Below, piece after piece: positions 34,989 through 48,270 of a stretch of DNA of 48,270 nucleotides. Position 1 is the first letter of the stretch; the number at the start of each line of letters is the position of its first letter. Source of the stretch: Hypsibius dujardini (lineage: Eukaryota > Tardigrada > Eutardigrada > Parachela > Hypsibiidae); contig LRSR01010772.1 in the NCBI GenBank assembly GCA_001579985.1, positions 1-48,270 on the forward strand. The letters run 5' to 3'. The notes below the pieces were generated by a model that did no database searches, was not told where the DNA came from, and saw only the letters and a list, made by a program, of their open reading frames with translations. The position numbers and the translations under genes are program-made.

Positions 34989-35476
34989 ACCGGGTTCGGG
35001 AATGCTTTTGAGACAAACGTCACACGTGTAATGGCCCACGTCACACCCTCATTTGCTACCAACAAATTAATCACGATTTAAGCACATTTAAAAAGGCATT
35101 AAGATTGGAGGCTTGATAAAAAACCAACGATGTGATCGAGCTGAGTTTGTGGCTCAAGGTAGCCCAATATCACGTCTTAATAGCTGTTTCACATTTCTTT
35201 TTATAAGATGAAGCATGGAGCGCAAGAGCGATTTGTTGGCGTTTCACGCGAATAAAATAATAATATTCCGAGTTGTGCTGGACCACGAACAATTTTCATC
35301 GGAGATCACAAAATATTGCACAGCAAAGCCGCGACGAGTTTTAGGATCCACCTATGAGCACACATTTTATAGCCCATAAATATAGAAAGAAATTGGAGTT
35401 TACATTTGTTCTTTAATATTCACTCTGCGCGTGTGGACGTGGCAAAATTTGTCTCAAAAGCATTCCCGAATCCGGT
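34989..35476. mobile_element. MITE-like element with 29-bp terminal inverted repeats
   Basis: The ends at 34989-35017 and 35448-35476 are inverted copies with one mismatch (ACCGGGTTCGGGAATGC versus ACCGGATTCGGGAATGC, then TTTTGAGACAAA in both). The 430-bp interior has no convincing ORF. No clear target-site duplication was found. Confidence 0.8.
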
Positions 35477-35633
35477 GACGGGAACCGTTTCTTCTCTTGC
35501 GCTACGGAGAGAGAGAAACGTCCGTGTCTTCTTGAGAAATCCATTATATCTTCAGCTAGCCCTTCCACTGTTTCGGGTGCAAATTTCAGGTTATATTCTT
35601 GCCAAGTAGTGGGGTGTATCATATTATAAGGAG

Positions 35634-35698
35634 ACAGTAAGCGACAGAGTTTAATCTAACGGAGGGTCCCGGAAATGGGCAAAAGGGGCGGGGCAGGA
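35634..35698 (+). repeat. Dispersed 65-bp repeat, copy 1
   Basis: Shares ACAGTAAGCGACAGA, GTCCCGGAAATG and CAAAAGGGGCGGGGCAGG with the copy at 38064-38128, in the same orientation. Confidence 0.85.
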
Positions 35699-35751
35699 AT
35701 GACCCTGTCCAGCGCCCCTTTACCCCCAAGGCAAAACCCATGGTGCAATCC

Positions 35752-35975
35752 CTGGAATTCCACGTTCCATTCCACATCGACTCCTGGAATTCCACGTTCC
35801 ATTCCACATCGACTCCTGGAATTTCACGTTCCATTCCAAATCGACCCCTGGAATTCCACGTTCCATTCCACATCGACTCCTGGAATTCCACGTTCCATTC
35901 CACATCGACCCCTGGAATTCCACGTTCCATTCCATATCGACCCCTGGAATTCCACGTTCCATTCCACATCGACTC
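35752..35975 (+). repeat. 32-bp tandem array, 7 copies, upstream of ZGPAT
   Basis: The unit is CTGGAATTCCACGTTCCATT plus CCACATCGACTC. Copies start at 35752, 35784, 35816, 35848, 35880, 35912 and 35944. A partial inverted echo (CGTGGAATTTCATGGAATCG) follows at about 35989. The array ends about 120 bp before the ZGPAT start codon. Confidence 0.95.
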
Positions 35976-36096
35976 CTGTTTTTCGAACGTGGAATTTCAT
36001 GGAATCGGAATACATTTGGACCTTCATTCCATTTCTCGTTTTGCTTTTTACATTCTTTTTTCTGTCCCGCAATTTTCTCTGCTGATCTGATTAAGA

Positions 36097-36722
36097 ATGG
36101 CTGATCCTGAAGCATGCTTGAGCCTTTGGAAAGAACAAGTAATAATGCGTGACGGTCAGAATTGTATTTTCTAATGCTGCTGACATTTGCACTCCACTTA
36201 CAAATGCATTTTCCGTAGTTAATACACAATTTTCCGTATGATTTGTTTGTAGCGCGACCATATACAGTCCGTAATCTCGAGTGACCCCGGCAATGCTGAT
36301 GCCAGTCTCCTCGAGCTCCTCGAATCACTGAATGAACTTATCTCTCTGGAAGGTTTGTTTGTCAAATGATGGTCCACGGATTGATTGATTGAATGGCGAG
36401 CTTTCGCGCACTTTGCGTTTAGCACGTAATTCAATTCATCCCGTTGATTGATTGATTTATCACGTCGATTGATTGATTTATCACGTTGGTTGATTGATAA
36501 GCCTGTATTATCGCTCGTCCATTTCCGTTCCTGTTTTCATCTACAAATACGCACGCATGCATGTGCGTTTTGTTTTTAAAGAGAATTGATCCTCGCTCAC
36601 CGAGTGCCCACAAAATGTAGTGGAAATAAACAAAGATAATTTTCGCTAGACAATTTCCGCGGCAGTAGACCGACCTTTTCTGTGCTTGATTGATAGATTG
36701 ATTGATTGATTGATCGATTGAT

Positions 36723-36757
<35 letters not shown>

Positions 36758-38902
36758 CAGATTGATTGTTCGATTGATTGTTCGATTGATTGATTGATTG
36801 ATTGATAGACCGTTCGTCAATTACCGTTTTTTTCACCTACAAATACGCGTCTATATTTTACGTTTTGTATTTTTCTAGAACAGAATGAAACCTCCCCCAT
36901 TGAAGTTTTACAAAATGGAGCGGAAATTACCGGGAATGAATCGTCAGAATTTTTGTCTGATGATGTGACCGGAAGTGAGCCGACTCTTTCCGTCTCCCAC
37001 GCCGATCTGTCCGCCTTGGAAGCTGATCTTCACGCATCGCTGCTGCATCTGCAATGCCGTGTTCCGTTGCAGCACAGCTGGGGCCAGTTGCGCCACTGCA
37101 ACGCCATGGTGCAGTCGGTGGAGTCAACGCCCGTTTCCCAGGCCGTCGAGGAAGTCCACGTGAGAGTGCTCTTCCTGCAGCCGACCCATCGCCGCATGCT
37201 CTCGTGCGAGTACTTTTTGGGTGGGAAATGCCGTTTCACCGCCGAGCAGTGCCATTTTTCGCATGGCGAGGTGTATGCGCTGTCGCAGCTGCTGCCGTAT
37301 CAGGCGCCGGAGTTCAGGTTAGTTTTTTCACGCTTGGGATGTGTGCTTGATTGCTTGATTGATTGACTGCTTGATTGATTGCATGATTGCTCGATTGATT
37401 GATTGATTGATTGATCTGTGAGTTTGATTAAATGTTTTTCGTTCTACGAAGGCTTGATGCGTTGATTGATCGATTGATGATGCTAATCAATAGTGGTTTT
37501 AGTTTATGTTTTTATTTACCCAGAATTTATTATTTGAATAGGCGAGGAGAGGGTTTTTTATTCGTGAAGGGAAAACTGTAACTTTGTCAATTATATTTAA
37601 TCAATTATTAAATAAATAAATAATTAATTAGTTTATATTGAATAAGCGGTACTTGTTAGCTGAATAATTAGTTTAATTTATGAATTTTTTAACCCGATCA
37701 AAAAGTATAGGAGTTGTTCTATCGCATACTCTCTCCGAGACATTTAGCTTGTTCAAAGGGAGAATTTATATTTGACATAATTATAAAATACAAAAAGTGT
37801 ATTTTTGTGCGATGAAAGCAAAATCGTTGATTTAAATAGATGAACCCTAATTGATTACTGTGTTTTCAGTTCATTAACCGTGGGATCGACGTGTCTCTGC
37901 GTGAACGACGAGGGAATCTGGGAGCACGGCACTGTCGCCGGCATGAGTTCACCCTCCTCAGATGCGGACACCACACCGGAAGTGACTGTCCGGTTAGCAG
38001 GCCAGACAGCTGTAAAAACAGTAAAAATTGACCAAATCGTCCCCGATTCAAATAACAGTATGTACAGTAAGCGACAGAATTCAATCCAACGAAGGGGTCC
38101 CGGAAATGAGCAAAAGGGGCGGGGCAGGGGTAACAATCAACCAACCATTCAATCAATCAACCAATCAATCAATTAACCAACCATTCAATCAATCAACCAA
38201 TCAACTCAGCTCCGATTGCTCCGGAGCTCCGCCGGTTGATTGGTTGATTGTTCAAGTATGACCCGACTTTCTTTCCAGCTGACAATATGGATGATGACCC
38301 AGGAGAGGATGACGCGGTGCCGGAAGATGAGGATGCGGGGAAGGTCGCGAGCGACGAGGACGAATTCAGACCGCATGCCGCGTGGGATGTGCCGGTTGCG
38401 CAGGTGTCTCACGGGTTCGCCGGCTGGGAGACCCACACGAAAGTACGTGCTGCAGTTGGTCTGAAATTTTTACCTAGCATGACGATTTATTGACTGGGTG
38501 AATTGTTTTTTATGTTTATTGTAGGGAGTCGGTTCGAAATTGATGGCGAAAATGGGCTTCGTCACGGGGTAAGATGTCACATCGGTTTTGAATGTCGGAA
38601 CTGAGTGGCACTAAATATGGGACTCACTTTTCAGACAAGGTCTGGGAATTCGACCCGGTGGACGAACCGAACCGGTGCCTGCTCATGTCTTGCCGAAAGG
38701 TACGCGCTCGCCTGAAATCTCTCTGTCATGTTTTCAATGTCGGTTTTTCGGTATCTGCCGTTGTGCTTTGGTCTTGAGTTCATGTGTATCTCGTCTGTTC
38801 CTATCTCTTCGACTCTTTTTGTGTCTGTGATTGTCTCTGCCCATGTCTGACTGACTGTCAGCCAGCTGTATGTCTGTCTGTCTGTCTACCTAACTGTCTA
38901 AC

Positions 38903-38943
<41 letters not shown>

Positions 38944-38966
38944 GCCTGTCTGCCTGTCTGTCTAAT

Positions 38967-38997
<31 letters not shown>

Positions 38998-40467
38998 CTA
39001 TCTGTGTGTCTGTCTATAACTGCTTATGTCTGGCAGGCCGTTCCTTGGACTACTGCATGGCGCTTAAAGAAGGCACAAAGTTACCGGCGGTGGGCGACAA
39101 CCGTCGTAATGGCCGCAAACCAAAACGAAGGATCCACGTAGATATCTCAGCATCAAACAACCCCAGCATGCCGGGAAAGAAATCCGTTTTCGATTTTCTG
39201 AATGGCAAACTGCGGAATCCAAACAAGCTTCACCGCACACCCGCGAATCCGTCGTCTCCAGCGCCTACGGCATCAACTTCAGCGCCGTCCGTGTCGAAGG
39301 ATCCATGCAAAGCACTTAACATCGAGGTATGCCCAAACGACGTGTGCAATTTGGGACAGCCAGTAAGAAGTAAAATGGTTTAATTTGAACGTCACCTCGT
39401 TTCAGGCACTCAAGCTTCACGATAAAATTTCTGGCCTGGAGAGAGATCTCGACCGTCTACGGAAGTCTTTAAATCGTAACACCTCTGTGTAAGTCTGACA
39501 CGGCATGATTTCCAACTCTCACACCCACAATCTCTTCTTTGTCCATTTTTTTAAAATATACAAATTAATTGCAGTTTATTTAGTAAGAATTTTGATTAAC
39601 AAGTTTTGACCCTTTTCATGAACAAAATTCAATTTGGTCTCGATCGAAATCAGCCGAAATGTGCTTCGTCCCTTTTATTAATGAGTCCCCTGATCTTGTA
39701 AAAAATGAGCTTTAGTGTCGATGAAGAGATTTTGGTGCGGACGCACCGAATCATCCCTTCGATTTCATATACGATGGTAAATGTGTCTACGCGACTTCCG
39801 GTTCTAATACGCAAAATCGGTTCCTTCTTGTACCTTGTACCTTGTACCTTGTACCTTGTACCCTTTACCCTGTACCATCTTGTACCTCGTACCCTGTACC
39901 ATCTTGTACCTCGTACCCTGTACCATCTTGTACCTTGTACCTTCTTGTACCGTGTACCTTCGACCTTCTTGTACCTTGTACCTTCTTGTACCGTGTACCT
40001 TGGACCTTCTTGTACCTTGTACCTTCTTGTACCTTGTACCTTGTACCCTCTTGTACCTTGTACCTTGTACCTTCTTGTACCTTGTACCTTCTACCTTCTT
40101 GTACCTTGTACCTTGTGCCTTCTTGTACCTTGTGCCTTCTTGTACCTTCTACCTTCTTGTACCTTCTACCTTCTACCTTCTACCTTCTACCTTCTACCTT
40201 CTTGTACCTTCTTGTACCTTGTATCTTCTTGTACCTTCTACCTTGTACCTTCTACCTTCTTGTATCTTGTACCATCTTGTACCTTGTAGCTTCTTGTACC
40301 GTGTACCTTCGACCTTCTTGTGTTCTAGTGATCGGGCAGCTGCCAAAGCAATAAGCCAACGCATCAAGACTACGGAGCAGGAACTGAGTGGTCTGCGGTC
40401 GCAGCAGGATTCCCTGCAAAAGTCCAAGGACACGCATAAGGAGAAGAAAGCTCTGACTATTTTCTAG
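36097..40467 (+). CDS. ZGPAT: Zinc finger CCCH-type and G-patch domain protein
   Basis: In vertebrates ZGPAT (ZIP) is a nuclear DNA- and RNA-binding repressor that recruits NuRD. Exons: 36097-36138, 36253-36352, 36879-37317, 37870-38057, 38279-38442, 38525-38568, 38635-38699, 39037-39326, 39406-39488, 40329-40467; 1554 nt, 517 aa (human 531). Order of parts: N-terminal helical region; SWGQLRHCNAMV; one CCCH finger at about 156-175 (CEYFLGGKC…CHFSH); a Tudor-like segment (SSLTVGSTCLCVNDEGIWEHGTV); an acidic linker; a G-patch at about 311-347 (GVGSKLMAKMGFVTGQGLG); SVFDFLN; and a C-terminal coiled coil ending KEKKALTIF, as in human (…THKKMTEF). Cys2-Cys3 spacing is six residues where human has five. 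Intron 9 is filled by a heptamer repeat. The gene lies tail-to-tail with TTBK. The start is the ATG of a 14-codon first exon that joins exon 2 in phase. Confidence 0.95.
36420..36810 (+). repeat. TTGA tetranucleotide tracts in ZGPAT intron 2
   Basis: TTGATTGATTGA runs at about 36440-36500 and, longer, at 36684-36808, separated by unique sequence. Two copies of an ACCGTTTT/CCGTTCCTG…CTACAAATACGC-like segment flank the long run (about 36528 and 36822). Confidence 0.85.
37318..37869 (+). other. ZGPAT intron 3, AT-rich
   Basis: A TTGATTGA run at 37345-37420, then about 350 bp of AT-rich sequence (37490-37860) with no other feature that I can name. Confidence 0.7.
38064..38128 (+). repeat. Dispersed 65-bp repeat, copy 2, in ZGPAT intron 4
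   Basis: Starts six bases after the exon 4 donor. Close copy of 35634-35698. It is followed by ATCA runs at 38134-38206. Confidence 0.85.
38840..39025 (+). repeat. CTGT tract in ZGPAT intron 7
   Basis: Pure CTGT core at about 38903-38942. It ends about 10 bp before the exon 8 acceptor region. Confidence 0.95.
39826..40320 (+). repeat. Heptamer minisatellite (CTTGTAC/CTTCTAC) in ZGPAT intron 9
   Basis: About 70 units of 7 bp over almost 500 bp, with TTGTACC, TTCTACC and occasional GTGTACC or ATCTTGT variants. It stays open in all plus-strand frames. One of them (39835-40467) runs in frame into exon 10. Confidence 0.95.
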
Positions 40468-42098
40468 TCCTCTTCGTTTCAATTGCCTTCCGATACTTTG
40501 GTGACGCATTTTTCATTTGATCGATACGCTTTCTAGTCTTTGTTTTGTACTGTACGTTCGAGTGCATCATGCGTTTGACTAACCATCTTATTGGCACTGC
40601 AGAGTAGAGGAGGGAAAATGCTGCGTTTCTGCCAGAGGAAGTTCTTCAATCTGAGGAACTGTCATTTTTTGGCGTTTTTGAATGTACATGGAGTTTTTTA
40701 AATGGGAAAGATTCAGTTCCCTAAATCTGGTTGCAACTATTGCAGACTCTCTAACTTGTCTCATCGGGCCACGCCCTTAGTTGAAATGCTCGTTGCCCTT
40801 TATCTCGGATCTCTGTGCGCACTCTGCTGTATTTGGTCATACCTTGGAACGATATTGTTAGGTCTACCAACCGGAAGTGGGGTAGTTAACAAGTTTATTA
40901 GACTGAAAGTGGAGATAGGTAGAGAGGTAAACTGGAAGAAAAGGAAAGAGAAAGATGCTCTCCTAAAACTAATAGAACAAATGATTATGTAGTAAAGTGT
41001 TAACTACCAAGCAAACGCTTATGGGTTGAATCACTACTTGGGTTGAATCACTACTTGGGTTGAATCACTACTTGGGTTGAATCACTACTTGGGTTGAATC
41101 ACTACTTGGGTTGAATCGGTCGGGTGGCGGAGGGCGCCGCAGGCGGTGTGTGTATCGCTGCATGAGTGTTGTTTACAATTTACACTCGTGGCGCCCTCCG
41201 CCATCCGACCGATTCAACCCAAGTAGTGATTCAACCCATAGCGTTTGCCTGGTATAGAAAAGATAGTAAATAGCGCATACATCACAATTACATACAAGCA
41301 ATTAGCTGTCGCAGCAGGATAGGGTTAATAAAGTAGGTAGACATACTAACGAAGTAAGGTACTAGTGCTTCAAATAGCTGTAATGATTGGATATGAGGAC
41401 TTGTTGGGCGTGGTCCAACGATATCTTGAATGTGGAACGACAAGCCTGTATAAGGCGCTGCTCCTGTTTAGTGGTTAAGTTCCTCCCTATCATCCACGCT
41501 GCCAATAAGGATTAAGATCTTGTACTCCCCTGCACCGTGTTTATACTTCCGTCGGAAATAGTTATGCACACATCTACTGCCTTCAGCAAAGATTTCTCAA
41601 CTTTCTTCGGGTTTGAGACGGAATTACATCAAGTGAGAAGAAGACTCTTGAATTATTTTTACCAAATTAACTACTCTAATTGTTGATGGCCCAATCGGGC
41701 GAAGGGTTGAGCAGGCGACGGATTGAGGAAAGCATTGATTTGCCGATGTTTGATTCATCTTCATGACAAAAGTATGACTCGCCGTGACAGAGTATCTCGC
41801 TGTCGTTAGAGCCTAGTCTATTTCGGAGCATTACTGTTGACGTACGTCCCGTTCCCATGAAAATCACAATTTTGACTATGACTGTAAACGCGGCGAATCC
41901 GAGGACCGGACATTTTGGCACTTGCAGAAGAAAGAAAAAAGAGTTCTGAACAGGACAAGAACAAAGCTCACGAGCAGAAGCTGCAATTATCACCGGACGC
42001 GAAGTAATCTCAGGGTTAATGTACATACGGGTATCAAAAGAGAGTAATAGAAAGTATCCAGAAGTGAGCTACAGCGCTGCACAATCCATTCCGCCATA
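40468..42098. other. Tail-to-tail gap between ZGPAT and TTBK
   Basis: Contains both 3' UTRs, the palindromic element at 41005-41254, and minus-strand open frames at about 41676-41930 that could be an alternative TTBK 3' exon. A 96-codon plus-strand ORF at 40702 has no recognisable similarity and is not called. Confidence 0.6.
41005..41254. mobile_element. Foldback element with 17-bp repeats in one arm
   Basis: Left end TACCAAGCAAACGCTTATGG and right end the complement of TACCAGGCAAACGCTATGG. The left arm has five direct copies of GGGTTGAATCACTACTT (41033 on), the right arm one. The inner arms GGTCGGGTGGCGGAGGGCGCC and its near-complement face each other around a 50-bp loop. TA at both ends could be a 2-bp target duplication, as in Tc1/mariner-type MITEs. 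Confidence 0.85.
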
Positions 42099-47346
<5,248 letters not shown>

Positions 47347-47404
47347 TCAATAAAAATCACATAAATCGAATTAGACATTGCCACACCATCTTCTAATCGT
47401 CTTG

Positions 47405-47456
47405 CTTGTCTGTCTGTCTATCTGGTTGTCTGACTGTCTGTCTGTTTGCCTGTCTA

Positions 47457-47509
<53 letters not shown>

Positions 47510-47560
47510 TTGTCTGTCGTCTGTCTGTCTGTCTGTCTGTCTGTTTGTTTGTCTCTCTGT
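47405..47560 (+). repeat. CTGT tract upstream of the first visible TTBK exon
   Basis: Pure CTGT core at about 47457-47497. On the TTBK sense strand it is ACAG. Confidence 0.95.
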
Positions 47561-48189
47561 GGGGGATATTACACGTTACGAGATTTTTCTGTCGTCAATA
47601 AGTGTCGCTAAAATGTATTATGCAAAGTTTTTGTCCAGCACCCACGAAACAATTCGGCAAAGGAACAGCCGCGTTCTTTCTTTACTCGCGTCTCCCTCTC
47701 CGTCTGTGGTTTGTAAATCTGTGGGATCATCTGTCGTTGGCGTAATTTGATTACGAAAGGGGTTTTGAGGGGTGAAATGATGGCGGTTGACGCGTTAAAA
47801 GTTGGAGGATATAAACGATGGGGATATTAAGTGAGTTGGGAGCAGTACTCGCAGATGTAACTGCGGCCGTCAATCGGTTGCCTTTACTAAGATGAATTAC
47901 TTTCGTGGTTACCGTAAGAATGTATGACGATGGTGGGGTGGTCGCGCGTGAGTCTGACCCTGACCGAGGACCCGTGACGACTTGGCAGTCCGCTTTTACT
48001 TTCGGGGGAAATATGCACCCGATGAGGTTGGTTAAACCTTGAGATATGCTTCGCTTCCGGGATAACGAGGGTGGTTATCTAACGGACTTCCTGTCTGTCG
48101 GGTTTCTGGCACGATCGCTGAGCGCATACTTGTTGCTGGTTTCCTGTCTGAGAGCTTGGTCCTGCCCCTTACTGGTTTCTTCTGCAGCC

Positions 48190-48270
48190 CTGTTTGTCTT
48201 CACAGCTCCGAATGTTTGTCTGCAGGTCTGCATATCTGAATGTCTGTCTGAATGTCTGTCTGTCTGTCTG
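48190..48270 (+). repeat. CTGT tract at the right edge
   Basis: CTGTCTGAATGTCTGT units, with the pure run cut by the window end. Confidence 0.85.

Larger units (their letters stand above)
34413..36096. other. Gap between DMXL and ZGPAT
   Basis: 1.7 kb. It holds the DMXL 3' UTR (to an unknown end), an inverted-repeat element at 34989-35476, one copy of a dispersed 65-bp repeat at 35634-35698, a 32-bp tandem array at 35752-35975, and about 120 bp of unique sequence before the ZGPAT start. No supported gene. Confidence 0.7.

Noticed and set aside
35619-36328. Minus-strand ORFs of WNSRGRCGMERGIPGVD type
   Set aside because: They are translations of the 32-bp tandem array. Different frames give the same peptide shifted.
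40702-40992. 96-codon plus-strand ORF after ZGPAT with a hydrophobic segment
   Set aside because: No family match, no splice partners, and it lies in the probable ZGPAT 3' UTR. It could be checked by expression data.

Overview
The window is animal nuclear DNA. It carries multi-exon genes with short GT-AG introns and five proteins typical of animals (a mitochondrial 3-hydroxyacyl-CoA dehydrogenase, Integrator subunit 2, DmX/rabconnectin-3 alpha, ZGPAT and a tau-tubulin kinase). Minimal introns of 45-85 nt and a compact gene layout point to an invertebrate, but nothing here lets me name the phylum. There is no bacterial operon, CRISPR array, rRNA or tRNA that I could recognise.

Layout: 83-290 (+) is the last coding exon of an unidentified gene. 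1542-5008 (+) is HADH, 9 coding exons, 316 aa. 5572-12602 (+) is INTS2, 16 exons, 1124 aa. 12603-14654 is a gene-free gap holding a 783-bp foldback element and a tandem duplication. 14655-34412 (+) is DMXL/Rbcn-3A, 30 exons, 3209 aa, and fills 41% of the window. 34413-36096 is a gap with a 488-bp inverted-repeat element and a 32-bp tandem array. 36097-40467 (+) is ZGPAT, 10 exons, 517 aa. 40468-42098 is the tail-to-tail gap, with a small palindromic element. 42099-47321 (-) is the 3' part of a TTBK/Asator kinase whose first exons lie beyond the right edge. For the four complete genes I joined every exon by hand: all phases match, the summed lengths divide by three, and each ends in one stop codon.

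The dominant non-coding feature is a CTGT/ACAG tetranucleotide repeat present in most of the long introns, in either orientation. Because its period is four, it stays open in all frames and creates many spurious Cys-Leu-Ser-Val and Asp-Arg-Gln-Thr reading frames. Introns fall into two classes: minimal ones (45-130 nt) without repeats, and longer ones that mostly contain a tetranucleotide tract or another minisatellite. Many exons sit between one CUGU intron and one GACA intron, so the pre-mRNAs could form long intron-intron duplexes.

The genes do not form a pathway. They are housekeeping functions: fatty-acid beta-oxidation, Integrator RNA processing, V-ATPase regulation and synaptic vesicle function, transcriptional repression/RNA binding, and microtubule/cilium phosphorylation. 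The more unusual observations are the repeat biology and splicing: a 24-nt exon carrying a catalytic residue, a GC-AG intron, a tandemly copied 5' splice site, a stop-free 216-nt repeat intron, and at least four foldback or MITE-like elements.
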